DNA of 15,217 nucleotides from DASUMF01 sp040510575 (GTDB lineage: Bacteria > Actinomycetota > Acidimicrobiia > IMCC26256 > DASPTH01), in the NCBI GenBank assembly GCA_040510575.1, contig JBEVIU010000133.1, positions 1 through 15,217 on the forward strand, given 5' to 3'. The translations under genes were made by a program, and so were the position numbers. Under the pieces are notes generated by a model. The model was not told the origin of the DNA, made no database searches, and worked only from the letters and a program-made list of their open reading frames with translations. Positions within the stretch are counted from its first letter, which is position 1; the number at the start of each line of letters is the position of its first letter. Below are positions 1-7,531 of this stretch, piece after piece.

Positions 1-234
1 GCCGACGTCGAGCAGCTCCTGGGATTGCTCGACCGGCTCGTCGACTCCGGCAAGTCGGTGATCGTCATCGAGCACCACCAGGCGGTCATGGCGCACGCCG
101 ACTGGATCATCGATCTCGGCCCCGGCGCCGGTCACGACGGCGGCCGGATCGTCTTCGAGGGGACACCCTCCGACCTCGTGGCCAGACGCTCCACGCTCAC
201 CGGCGAGCATCTCGCGGCGTACGTCGGCAACTGA
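1..234 (+). CDS. UvrA-family ABC ATPase, C-terminal end (5' end outside window)
   Basis: Reading frame 1 is open from the first base to the TGA at 232-234 and encodes the last 77 residues of a UvrA-type protein. The stretch VIVIEHHQAVMAHADWIIDL followed by GPGAGHDGGRIVFEGTP matches the end of the second ATPase domain of UvrA proteins: Walker B/His-loop region, then the DLGP..G..GG..V.EGTP signature. Family knowledge: UvrA is the damage-sensing ATPase of nucleotide excision repair. The EHHQAVMAHADW version, instead of the EHNLDVIKTADW type of housekeeping UvrA, is more like the UvrA-like paralogues (UvrA2/DrrC type) linked to drug or DNA-adduct tolerance; that subfamily call is inference from a short fragment. 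The downstream amidase promoter overlaps the stop codon. Confidence 0.85.
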   Translation, partial: ADVEQLLGLLDRLVDSGKSVIVIEHHQAVMAHADWIIDLGPGAGHDGGRIVFEGTPSDLVARRSTLTGEHLAAYVGN

Positions 235-259
235 CCGAGGCGCAGCGACGCTCTACGGT
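231..259 (+). promoter_or_regulatory. Putative sigma-70-type promoter of the amidase gene (leaderless)
   Basis: A -35-like CTGACC (231-236) and a -10-like TACGGT (254-259) are separated by exactly 17 nt. The -10 box ends 7 nt before the ATG at 267, so the predicted transcription start falls on or next to the start codon. No Shine-Dalgarno lies in between. The -35 box contains the TGA stop of the preceding gene. Confidence 0.45.
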
Positions 260-266
260 ACGCGCC

Positions 267-1718
267 ATGACCGATCTGGCCGTCGCCGACGCCACCGAGC
301 AGGCCGCCCTCGTGCGATCAGGCGCCGCCAGCGCGCTCGAGCTCGTCGACGCGGCGATCGAACGCGCCGAGCAGCGCAACCCTGCCCTCAACGCCATCAT
401 CCACGAGCGCTACGAACGCGCCCGATCCGAGGCGCGCGACGAAATTCGCGCGCCGGACGGTCCGCTGCGGGGCGTGCCGATCGTCGTGAAGGATCTCGAC
501 GGCCCCCTCGCCGACGAGCCCTATCACCTCGGCAACCGGCTGCTGCGCGCGCTGGGCCACGTCGCCGACCACGACTCGTGGCTCAACGCACGACTTCGAG
601 GTGCAGGGTGCGTGGTGATCGGCAAGACCAACGCGCCGGAGCTCGGCCTGCTCCCGACCACGGAGCCGACCGCGTACGGCCCGACGCGCAACCCGTGGGA
701 CCCGGCCCGATCGCCCGGCGGATCCAGCGGCGGCACCGCGGCCGCGGTCGCGTCGGGCATCGTTCCCCTCGGTCACGCGGGTGACGGTGGCGGCTCCATC
801 CGCATCCCCGCGAGCATGTGCAACCTCTTCGGCCTGAAGCCCACGCGCGGCAGGGTGTCGCTCGGTCCCGACGACGGCCAGGTCTGGGACGGGCTCGTCG
901 TGCGTCACGTGCTCACCCGGTCGGTCCGCGACAGCGCCGCCGTCCTCGACGTGATCGCCGGGCCGATGCCAGGTGACCCGTACAGCGCGGCTCCGCCTGC
1001 GGGGTCGTTCCTCGACGCGCTGGGTGCGCCGATCGGTCGGCTGCGGATCGGGATCCGCACCCACGCGCCGGCAGCGGCCAGCGCCGTCGACCCCGCGTGC
1101 ATCGCCGCCGCCGAGGCCACGGCGCGGATGCTCGAGGAGCTCGGTCACGTCGTGGAGCCGGCGTGGCCCGCGGCGCTCGACGAAGGTGACCTGCTCTCGA
1201 CCTATCTCGTGATTGCGGCGACCGCAGTGGCACACGACCTGGCACGGATCTCCGCGATCGCCGGGCGCGCCGTGGAGGCAGGCGACGTCGAGGCGCTCAC
1301 GTGGTCGTACGCCGAGATGGCCGCTGCGTTCAGCGCCGCCGACCACGCTGCGGCGCTCGACACCGCCCATGCGTGGTCACGCCGAGTGGCGGATTGGTGG
1401 TCACCGGCCGACGGGGGCAGCGGGTTCGACCTGCTCGTCACGCCCACGCTGGCCGCGCTGGCGCCGTTGCTCGGCACCGTCGACGGCGATCACCCCGATC
1501 CGGGCGCGACCCTCGCCGCCGCGACCCCGTTCGCCGCCTTCACCTTGCCCTTCAACATCACTGGACAGCCGGCGATGTCGCTGCCGCTGGCGATGGCCGA
1601 CGGCCTGCCGGTCGGCACCCAGGTCGTCGCGCCGACGGGCGGCGAGCCCCTGTTGCTGGCGCTCGCGTCTCAGCTGGAAGACGCCCATCCCTGGATCGGT
1701 CGCCGCCCTCCCTGGTAG
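267..1718 (+). CDS. Amidase-signature family hydrolase
   Basis: 483 residues, the usual length for amidase-signature enzymes, which hydrolyse C-N bonds of amides through a Ser-cisSer-Lys triad. All three residues are visible: Lys75 in GVPIVVKDLDG, Ser153 in SPGGSSGGTAAAVASG, and nucleophile Ser177 in GDGGGSIRIPAS; the 24-residue gap between the two serines is that of fatty acid amide hydrolase. The FGLKPTRGRVS motif follows at 188-198, and the C-terminal part ends with the typical NITGQPAMSLPLA segment. There is no signal peptide, so it is probably cytoplasmic. The Asp-tRNA(Asn)/Glu-tRNA(Gln) amidotransferase subunit GatA is a relative, but no gatB or gatC is nearby and the protein resembles the free-standing, broad-specificity amidases. 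The substrate cannot be told. The ATG start is supported by the leaderless promoter and the overall length. Confidence 0.92.
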   Translation: MTDLAVADATEQAALVRSGAASALELVDAAIERAEQRNPALNAIIHERYERARSEARDEIRAPDGPLRGVPIVVKDLDGPLADEPYHLGNRLLRALGHVADHDSWLNARLRGAGCVVIGKTNAPELGLLPTTEPTAYGPTRNPWDPARSPGGSSGGTAAAVASGIVPLGHAGDGGGSIRIPASMCNLFGLKPTRGRVSLGPDDGQVWDGLVVRHVLTRSVRDSAAVLDVIAGPMPGDPYSAAPPAGSFLDALGAPIGRLRIGIRTHAPAAASAVDPACIAAAEATARMLEELGHVVEPAWPAALDEGDLLSTYLVIAATAVAHDLARISAIAGRAVEAGDVEALTWSYAEMAAAFSAADHAAALDTAHAWSRRVADWWSPADGGSGFDLLVTPTLAALAPLLGTVDGDHPDPGATLAAATPFAAFTLPFNITGQPAMSLPLAMADGLPVGTQVVAPTGGEPLLLALASQLEDAHPWIGRRPPW

Positions 1719-1721
1719 CCA

Positions 1722-1740
1722 CTGTCACTCTACGTGACAG
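1722..1740. promoter_or_regulatory. Inverted repeat, candidate operator
   Basis: Perfect 7-bp inverted repeat CTGTCAC-N5-GTGACAG lying 4 nt after the amidase stop. Its right arm includes the -35-like GTGACA of the next gene's putative promoter. It lacks a T-tract, so it is a poor intrinsic terminator; a binding site for a dimeric repressor is the better reading, but no regulator is identified. Confidence 0.4.
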
Positions 1741-1763
1741 GCCTACCACGCAGAGAGTAGTGT
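1734..1763 (+). promoter_or_regulatory. Putative promoter of the GGDEF/EAL gene
   Basis: GTGACA (1734-1739, 5 of 6 to TTGACA), an 18-nt spacer and TAGTGT (1758-1763, matching the three most conserved -10 positions). The -10 ends 10 nt before the ATG at 1774, giving a near-leaderless transcript; no Shine-Dalgarno precedes that ATG. Confidence 0.4.
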
Positions 1764-1773
1764 CCACTCCGGC

Positions 1774-4700
1774 ATGGTGCAGGAGGCAGGACTGCGGGGC
1801 CGGGAGCGGGGCGCCGAGCGCGGCGCGCTCCCAGGCAGCGTCAGCTGGTGGTTCCTCGCGGTCGCGCTCGGCGCGACGGCCCTGTCGCTCCTGAGCGGGT
1901 CAGAGCAGTTCACCTCGTTCCTGCTCGACGCCATCGCGGTGGCCGCCGGATGCGGCGCCGTCTTCGGCATCATGCGGAACCAGCCGGCCCGGCTCTGGCC
2001 CTGGCGCCTCGTCGCGATCGCGATCGTGCTCTCGGCGGCGGGCGACGTCGTCTACGACGTGGCGGTCCGTGGCTTCGGAGCCGAGAGCGGCTATCCGTTC
2101 GCCGACCTCTTCTACCTGCCCGCCTACCCATGTCTCGCAGTCGCGCTCTGGCAGCTGTCGGGGCCGCGTCGTCGCGACACGTTCGCGGACAGCGCCATCG
2201 TCACCCTCGCGGTCAGCGCGGTGATCTGGCAGTGGGTGATCACGCCCATGCTCGAGACGGCCGGCGCCACGACGCTGGAGCACCTGGTTGCCGTCACGTA
2301 CCCGATCATGGACGTCGTCCTCGTGGTCGCGATCGTGCACGCGGTCTTCACGCTGCCTCGCCTGATCACGTCGGCCCGGTTCCTCTTCGCGGGCCTCACG
2401 GTGATGCTCGTCGCCGACACGGTCTTCGCGCGGCTCGTGGCCGACAGCACCTACGTCGACGGCGGCACGCTCGATGCACTGTGGCCGATCGCGTACTCGT
2501 TGCTCGCGGCCGCGATCCTCCACCCGTCGATGCGCGCCTTCGGCGAGGAGCGTGATCCAGGGTTGGTCCGCGCCGGCCGCGCCCGCATCGTGGTGCTCGC
2601 CGCCGCGTTGTTCTGCGTCCCGGCGATCGTGGTCATCGACGGCGCCACCAGCGACGAGGCGGTCGCGCTCACTGCGATCGTCGCTGCGACCGCGGCGCTC
2701 GTGGGCTGGCGGATCACCCGACTCATCACCGAGACCAACCAGGCGCGCGAGGAGATCGGCGAGAGCGAGGCACGGTTCCGCGCCCTCGTCCAACACTCGA
2801 GCGACGCCGTCGCGGTGATCGACCGCACCGGCATCATCACGTTCGCGACGCCGGCGATCGACACGATCCTCGGCCGTTCGCCCGACGACATGGTCGGGCG
2901 CGTCGCGACCGAGCTGCTTCACCCGAACGACATCACCAGAGCGATGGAGGCACTCGAGAGCCTGCGGTCGCGACCGTTCGCATCCGTGCGCCAGGAGTTG
3001 CGAGTGCGCCACAGCGACGGATCATGGCGCTGGCTCGACGCAACGTTCACGAACCAGCTCGCGGAGCCTGCGATCCTCGGGATCGTGAGCAACCTCCGCG
3101 ACATCACCGACCGCAAGCTGCTCGAGCGGGCAGGAAGCGGCGAGACGCGGGTGCTGGAGCTCGTGCTCGGCGGCGCGCCGGTGGCCGAGACGTTGGAGGT
3201 CCTGCTCGGTACCGTGGAAGCGTTCGTCGGCGATGCCGCGGCGGTCGTCCGCCTCGTCGATCCCGACACGGGAGCGCTCCTGAGTGTGGCCGCGCCGACG
3301 GTGCCGCTCTCCTATGTCCGCGAGGTCGACGAGAAGTCGGCGTGGGCGCTCGAGCACGGGGTCGATCCTCTCGGCGCACTCACCGAGCCGCTCCTCCTCA
3401 GTGATCTCGCCAGCGACGACCGGTATCCCGGTCTCCCGGCGCGGGCACACGCGCACGGACTGCGTTCGTTCTGGGCACTGCCGATTCGCGGGCAGGCCGA
3501 CAACGCGCGCGGCTACCTCGGCGTCTACACGCGGATGCCGCGTTCTCCCAACATCGCAGAGCTCAACGTGCTGGAACGGGCCCGCGACCTGGTCGCGATC
3601 GCGCTCGACCGTGCCGCGCACACCGAGCAACTCGGCTTCCTCGCTCTCCACGACACCCTCACCACGCTGCCGAACCGCGCGCTCGGCGTGGAACGTCTCG
3701 ACACTGCCCTCCAGTCGCTCCCCGACAGCGGTCCGCTCGTCGCCGCGCTGTTCATCGACCTCGATCGGTTCAAGGTCGTGAACGACGGTCTCGGCCACGA
3801 CGCCGGCGACGAGTTGCTCGTGGCCGTCGGCCGTCGGCTCGCGGGTGCGGTGCGGCGCGAGGACACGGTCGCACGGTTCGGCGGCGACGAATTCGTCGTG
3901 ATCTGCGAGCAGCTGCGCGACGAGGCGCACGTGATCGAGCTCGCCCAGCGGGCGCTCGACTCGCTGTCGCATCCGTTCGCGCTGGACCGCGCCGAGGTGA
4001 TGGTCACGGCGAGCATCGGCATCGCGCTCACCCATCGGGCGACCGACCGCGCGTCCGATCTCCTCCGCGACGCCGACGCGGCGATGTACCGGGCCAAGAG
4101 CCGAGGCGGCGGCCGGTTCGAGCTCTTCGACCACGCGATGCACACGCAGGCGGTCACCCGCCTGCTCACGGAACGCGCGCTCCGCCAGTCCCTCGATCGC
4201 GACGAGCTGCGCGTGCTGTTCCAGCCACAGTTCGATCTCGCCACCAACGAGCGCGTCGCCGTCGAAGCGCTCCTGCGCTGGGATCACCCTGTGCGCGGCG
4301 TGATCTCGCCCGACGGTTTCCTGGCCGTCGCCGAGGAGACCGGCCTCATCGTGCCGATCGGCGAGTGGGTCTTGGACGACGTCTGCGACCGGCTGCAGCT
4401 CGCGACGCTCGAGTCGTCCGACGCACCGACCCTGCCGATGTCCGTGAACGTGTCGGCGCGCCAACTCCTGCAGGTGGGCTTCGCCGACCGGGTGCGCCGC
4501 GCGCTGCTCGCACGCGACCTCGACCCGCAGCTCTTGTGCCTGGAGGTCGCGGAGCGCGTGCTGCTCGACGATCACGACTCGATCCGCGACACGCTGCACG
4601 CCCTGAAGAACTCGGGTTTGCGACTCGCCATCGACGACTTCGGCACCGGCGGCTCGTCGCTCACCTACCTCCGCCGCTACCCGTTCGACGAGCTGAAGAT

Positions 4701-4938
4701 CGACGGCACCTTCGTGGCCGGGCTCGGTCAGAGCCCAGCCGACGATGCGATCGTCGCGGCCACGATCGACATGGCCCACGCGCTCGGCATGACGGTGGCG
4801 GCCGAAGGCATCGAGACGGAGGCACAGCGAACGCGGCTCGTCGAGCTGGGCTGCGAACGCGGGCAGGGGTACCACCTCGGCGCACCCGCCGCACTCGACG
4901 AGCGCCACCTCCGCCTGGTGCGCAGACGACCCGCGTGA
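1774..4938 (+). CDS. Membrane-anchored PAS-GAF-GGDEF-EAL cyclic-di-GMP turnover protein
   Basis: 1054 residues. Order: about ten hydrophobic segments at residues 24-316 forming a membrane sensor module; a PAS domain at about 330-450 (ESEARFRALVQHSSDAVAVID to ITDRK); a GAF-like domain at about 458-615; GGDEF at about 623-785; EAL at about 800-1045. The diguanylate cyclase motif GGDEF (703-707) is intact, with an RxxD inhibitory site (RRED, 694-697) five residues before it. The phosphodiesterase also looks intact: EALLR (831-835), the metal-binding Asn in SVNVSARQ, Glu in LEVAER, DDFGTG (954-959), LKID and AEGIE. Family knowledge: such hybrids make cyclic di-GMP from two GTP and/or cleave it to pGpG, controlling surface attachment, development or secretion. 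Which activity dominates cannot be read here. The first ATG is chosen because a -10 box lies 10 nt upstream. Monocistronic in appearance. Confidence 0.95.
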   Translation: MVQEAGLRGRERGAERGALPGSVSWWFLAVALGATALSLLSGSEQFTSFLLDAIAVAAGCGAVFGIMRNQPARLWPWRLVAIAIVLSAAGDVVYDVAVRGFGAESGYPFADLFYLPAYPCLAVALWQLSGPRRRDTFADSAIVTLAVSAVIWQWVITPMLETAGATTLEHLVAVTYPIMDVVLVVAIVHAVFTLPRLITSARFLFAGLTVMLVADTVFARLVADSTYVDGGTLDALWPIAYSLLAAAILHPSMRAFGEERDPGLVRAGRARIVVLAAALFCVPAIVVIDGATSDEAVALTAIVAATAALVGWRITRLITETNQAREEIGESEARFRALVQHSSDAVAVIDRTGIITFATPAIDTILGRSPDDMVGRVATELLHPNDITRAMEALESLRSRPFASVRQELRVRHSDGSWRWLDATFTNQLAEPAILGIVSNLRDITDRKLLERAGSGETRVLELVLGGAPVAETLEVLLGTVEAFVGDAAAVVRLVDPDTGALLSVAAPTVPLSYVREVDEKSAWALEHGVDPLGALTEPLLLSDLASDDRYPGLPARAHAHGLRSFWALPIRGQADNARGYLGVYTRMPRSPNIAELNVLERARDLVAIALDRAAHTEQLGFLALHDTLTTLPNRALGVERLDTALQSLPDSGPLVAALFIDLDRFKVVNDGLGHDAGDELLVAVGRRLAGAVRREDTVARFGGDEFVVICEQLRDEAHVIELAQRALDSLSHPFALDRAEVMVTASIGIALTHRATDRASDLLRDADAAMYRAKSRGGGRFELFDHAMHTQAVTRLLTERALRQSLDRDELRVLFQPQFDLATNERVAVEALLRWDHPVRGVISPDGFLAVAEETGLIVPIGEWVLDDVCDRLQLATLESSDAPTLPMSVNVSARQLLQVGFADRVRRALLARDLDPQLLCLEVAERVLLDDHDSIRDTLHALKNSGLRLAIDDFGTGGSSLTYLRRYPFDELKIDGTFVAGLGQSPADDAIVAATIDMAHALGMTVAAEGIETEAQRTRLVELGCERGQGYHLGAPAALDERHLRLVRRRPA

Positions 4939-4944
4939 ACCCGG

Positions 4945-4973
4945 GTGATTCAGCACGCGCCGCGCGCCATACT
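4945..4973 (+). promoter_or_regulatory. Weak candidate promoter of the small coiled-coil gene
   Basis: GTGATT (4945-4950), a 17-nt spacer and CATACT (4968-4973, 4 of 6 to TATAAT). It would give a leader of about 35-40 nt that includes the Shine-Dalgarno at 5003-5009. The -35 match is poor. Confidence 0.25.
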
Positions 4974-5002
4974 GGGTGCGAACACCGAGCTCGCTGACGG
5001 TC

Positions 5003-5009
5003 GGAGGAG
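5003..5009 (+). promoter_or_regulatory. Ribosome binding site deciding the start at 5017
   Basis: GGAGGAG ends 7 nt before the ATG at 5017. This strong site argues against the upstream in-frame ATG at 4945, which has no such site and would add 24 residues that do not look like the rest of the protein. Confidence 0.75.
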
Positions 5010-5016
5010 TGGGTCG

Positions 5017-5265
5017 ATGGGTCTGATGGACAAGGTCAAGGAGACCGCGCAGAAGGGCGCCGACGCGGCCAAGGGCGCGGTGAACGCGGGCCAGGAAAAG
5101 CTCGACGACATGAAGCTCGACAAGCAGGTCAAGGAGCTCAAGGAAGAGCTCGGTGGGCTCGTCTACGCGCAGAAGACGGGGAACCCGGCCGACGACGTCG
5201 ACGCCGAGATCGCACGCCTCGTCGGCGCGATCAAGGATGTGGAGAAGCAGATCGCCGAGGGGTGA
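5017..5265 (+). CDS. Small Lys/Glu/Ala-rich helical protein, function unknown
   Basis: 82 residues, beginning MGLMDKVKETAQKGADAAKG. The first half is a charged, alanine-rich amphipathic helix (KVKETAQKGADAAKGAVNAG); next come a KLDDMKLDKQVKELKEELGG helix, a VYAQKTGNP turn and a final helix DAEIARLVGAIKDVEKQIAE, so helical bundle or coiled coil is likely. There is no signal peptide, no cysteine and no membrane segment. The layout resembles short, uncharacterised actinobacterial proteins with a 'GLVYAQ.TG' turn; no function is known to me. It has its own good Shine-Dalgarno. Its last 35 bp overlap the 3' end of the convergent LtrA-family gene. Confidence 0.8.
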   Translation: MGLMDKVKETAQKGADAAKGAVNAGQEKLDDMKLDKQVKELKEELGGLVYAQKTGNPADDVDAEIARLVGAIKDVEKQIAEG

Positions 5266-6430
5266 GGCCGTACGGGCCGTCCGCGGACGCCATCTGCACC
5301 GACGTCCGCGCGAGAAGCCGATAGGCCACCACGGAGTACACGACCGCGACCACGCTCAGCGCAGCAACGCCTTCGGCGACGTCGATCCACGGCACCAGCC
5401 AGCAGACCACCCCGGTGGCAACGACCCCGGCAGTCGTGCCGATCCGCAGCAGGAACATCGGGCGACCCGGTGTTCGACGGGTGCACAACCCGAGGAACGC
5501 GAGGGCGAAGAACACCGCGGCGAGGGTCGCGGTGATCTCGAGGATGTCAGCCGCCGGCACGTGGTCGAGGGGATCGGTCTTCACGAGCTGCGAGACGCCG
5601 ATCGCGGTCCCCGCGATCGCGAGTTGCAACACGAGGTGGAGCCCCACCCACGGTGAACGACGGCGAGGCGCGATCCCTGCGTGCGGCACGTCCTCGAAGT
5701 AGCTCGTCCAGATCGTGAACGTCAACACGAACTGGAACGCGAGCGCAATGATGTCGATCTCGTCGACGCGTGCGTCGCTCACCGCGATCGCGACCTTCAC
5801 GAACGCTTCACCACACACGATGATCGTGAATGCGCCGAAGCGTTCGAGCAAGTGGTGCTCGTCGATCGCAGTCTCGCTGCGGCGCTCGTTCGCCGGGCCG
5901 AGCGTGGCGAGCACGGTGACCAGCGCGCCGACCACCCAGAACGCGTACCGACCCGGATCGGGTACGAACGCTGCGGCGACGAACAGGGCGGCGCCGAGCA
6001 CCCCGAGCAGCGCGTGACGACGAGCCTCGGAGCTCGGCTCGACGTGAATGACCCGCCAGTACATGACCGCGACCGACCCGACCAGCAGCCCGTACGCGAC
6101 GGAGAGCGCCTGGGCATCGCGCACGACGCCGGCGTGCCCTTCCATCGCGACGACCGTGACCAGGAACATCTGCCCGAGCACGAGCAGCTGCTGTGGCACG
6201 TCGTCGACCCGATGCCGGTCGACGAACAACGTGGTCGCGAGCCAAACCCACCAGAGCGACACGAAGACCGCCACGACGAGGGCGATCTTCCCCGCGTCGT
6301 GCAGGTGCGACACCGCCGAGCTCAGCACGAGGATCGCGGCGACGAAGACGAGGTCGTAGAAGAGCTCGAGCCAACCGATCATCTGCCCGCGTGCGGGCAG
6401 GTGGGCCGGCGAGGGCGAGGCAGGCGTCAT
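5231..6430 (-). CDS. LtrA-family (low temperature requirement A) membrane protein
   Basis: 399 residues, nearly all hydrophobic segments (about ten to eleven). It opens with the family hallmark WLELFYDLVFVAAILVLSSA and carries the second hallmark ERFGAFTIIVCGEAFVKVAI in the middle. LtrA was first named from a Listeria mutant unable to grow in the cold; the biochemical role of the family is unknown, so no substrate is proposed. The ATG at 6430 is preferred: a TACCGT -10-like box (6446-6441) sits 10 nt before it, the layout seen at other leaderless starts here. An in-frame GTG at 6442 would add four residues but lies inside that box. The final residues after the last membrane segment are polar and are encoded over the end of the convergent small gene. 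It lies 45 nt downstream of the anti-sigma-like gene on the same strand. Confidence 0.9.
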   Translation of the reverse strand: MTPASPSPAHLPARGQMIGWLELFYDLVFVAAILVLSSAVSHLHDAGKIALVVAVFVSLWWVWLATTLFVDRHRVDDVPQQLLVLGQMFLVTVVAMEGHAGVVRDAQALSVAYGLLVGSVAVMYWRVIHVEPSSEARRHALLGVLGAALFVAAAFVPDPGRYAFWVVGALVTVLATLGPANERRSETAIDEHHLLERFGAFTIIVCGEAFVKVAIAVSDARVDEIDIIALAFQFVLTFTIWTSYFEDVPHAGIAPRRRSPWVGLHLVLQLAIAGTAIGVSQLVKTDPLDHVPAADILEITATLAAVFFALAFLGLCTRRTPGRPMFLLRIGTTAGVVATGVVCWLVPWIDVAEGVAALSVVAVVYSVVAYRLLARTSVQMASADGPYGLTPRRSASPHP

Positions 6431-6440
6431 CGGCGGCCGC

Positions 6441-6446
6441 ACGGTA
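6441..6446 (-). promoter_or_regulatory. -10-like box of the LtrA gene
   Basis: TACCGT on the minus strand, 10 nt before the ATG at 6430, in a 45-nt gap after the anti-sigma-like gene. No good -35 was found at 16-18 nt, so the call rests on box spacing and the absence of a Shine-Dalgarno. Confidence 0.3.
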
Positions 6447-6475
6447 GCGGATCGCCGGCGCGTGAAGGCGGACCG

Positions 6476-7531
6476 CTACAAGGTGGCGAGCGCCGGCGCG
6501 GCAGCGAGGAGGTCGTCCGCGAGCGACGCGTCGCCGAGCACCTCGACGGTGATGTCGGCCGCGGCGAGTCGATCGCCGACCAGGCGACACCAGTCGATCG
6601 CGTCGGCAATCACCGTCACGTCGACCTCCGAGCCCGCGCCGTCGCCCAGTCCGTCGCCCAGTCCGTCGCGCAGTCCGTCAGCGGGAGCATCGCTCATGGC
6701 GACCAGCCATTCGCCACCGCCCGCGCCGGTGAGCACGAGGCGCGCGGTGCGGGCCTGACGTTGGCGACCGACGATCGCGAGGGAGAGCCCGAGCCCGCGT
6801 CCCGCGAGGTCGGTCATGAGCGCAAGGTGCTGGGGCTCGGGCGCCTGCGCAGGGAGGCCGCCCACCCGGCGCAGGTCTTCGGCGTGGACCCACATCTCGA
6901 ACGCACGCACCACCAGGGCATCGTGTCGCGAGAGCTCGATACCCCGCCACACGGTCGTCTCGTCGCGTTGCTCCATCGCCCAGCGACGGTTCGCGTCCAC
7001 CGCGGCACGCCACGCGGCAACCGCATCGTCGGTCGAGCGGCCTTCGAACTCGGTCAGCATCGCGTCGGTGCGCGCTTCGATGTCGATCTCGCGCACCTGC
7101 GGGATCGTCGGGTCGCCGACGAGTTGCGCAAGGAGGCTCTCCTGGGCGGCGACGTGCACGACGAGATCACGGCCGACCAGTCCGTTCGTGGTGATCTCGC
7201 GCAACGCGCCGGGTGGCAGCGCATCGAGTGCCTCGGCGAAGTGTTCCGCTTCGCTGAGGTAGAGATCCACGACGGGGTCCATCGGCACGGCACGTCGGGT
7301 GGCGGCCGCCGCCAGCGTCGTCGATCGCAGGCGATCGGGCGCACGTGCCGCGTGCGCGGCGGCGATCCAGGCGGCCGCGCGCGCGAGCTGGTCGGCGTCG
7401 GCAGCGAGGTCGGGGCGCCGGGCCAGCACCGCGTCGATCGCCGCGACCTCGTCGGGCTCGCACGCATCGAGCGCGTACGCACCGAGCAGGGCCTCGACCT
7501 CGGCATCGGAGAGCTCAGGGGTGGGGCTCAC
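6476..7531 (-). CDS. Putative anti-sigma factor: degenerate anti-sigma domain fused to a mycothiol-dependent maleylpyruvate isomerase-type domain
   Basis: 351 residues. Residues about 8-60 (EVEALLGAYALDACEPDEVA to ARAAAWI) resemble the N-terminal anti-sigma domain of RskA/RslA-type proteins, but the zinc motif H-x3-C-x2-C is absent (V-L-A-R-R-P-D-L at that place). Residues about 85-345 look like the DinB-fold mycothiol-dependent maleylpyruvate isomerase (MDMPI) family, N- and C-terminal parts. The metal triad of that family appears intact: His126 in DLVVHVA, and Glu212 with His216 in FEMWVHAEDL. There is no membrane segment. It sits directly after the ECF sigma gene with a GTGA overlap, the usual place of a cognate anti-sigma, so role and coupling are inferred. 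GTG at 7531 is chosen because AAGGAG (7544-7539) is 7 nt upstream; GTG at 7534 is only 4 nt away. A 12-nt tandem repeat codes for a Gly-Asp-rich loop near residue 290. Alternative: an MDMPI-family enzyme with an unrelated N-terminal helix. Confidence 0.8.
   Translation of the reverse strand: MSPTPELSDAEVEALLGAYALDACEPDEVAAIDAVLARRPDLAADADQLARAAAWIAAAHAARAPDRLRSTTLAAAATRRAVPMDPVVDLYLSEAEHFAEALDALPPGALREITTNGLVGRDLVVHVAAQESLLAQLVGDPTIPQVREIDIEARTDAMLTEFEGRSTDDAVAAWRAAVDANRRWAMEQRDETTVWRGIELSRHDALVVRAFEMWVHAEDLRRVGGLPAQAPEPQHLALMTDLAGRGLGLSLAIVGRQRQARTARLVLTGAGGGEWLVAMSDAPADGLRDGLGDGLGDGAGSEVDVTVIADAIDWCRLVGDRLAAADITVEVLGDASLADDLLAAAPALATL
6641..6676 (-). repeat. 12-bp tandem repeat inside a coding region
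   Basis: Three head-to-tail units of GTCGCCCAGTCC on the plus strand; the first two are identical and the third has one change. On the coding (minus) strand they give a Gly-Asp-Gly-Leu-rich loop in the C-terminal part of the anti-sigma/isomerase protein. The unit length keeps the frame, so copy-number change would alter loop length only. Confidence 0.85.

Noticed and set aside
3022..4956. 644-codon minus-strand frame
   Set aside because: Antisense to the GGDEF/EAL gene, which has clear motifs; the minus frame has none.
4945..5016. Upstream start adding 24 residues to the small helical protein
   Set aside because: No ribosome site there, whereas GGAGGAG stands 7 nt before the ATG at 5017.
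6431..6442. GTG at 6442 as the LtrA start
   Set aside because: It overlaps the TACCGT box that would drive a leaderless transcript from the ATG at 6430; the alternative changes only four residues and cannot be fully excluded.
6641..6676. Repeat array as a CRISPR
   Set aside because: Units are 12 bp, directly adjoining with no spacers, and lie within a coding region.
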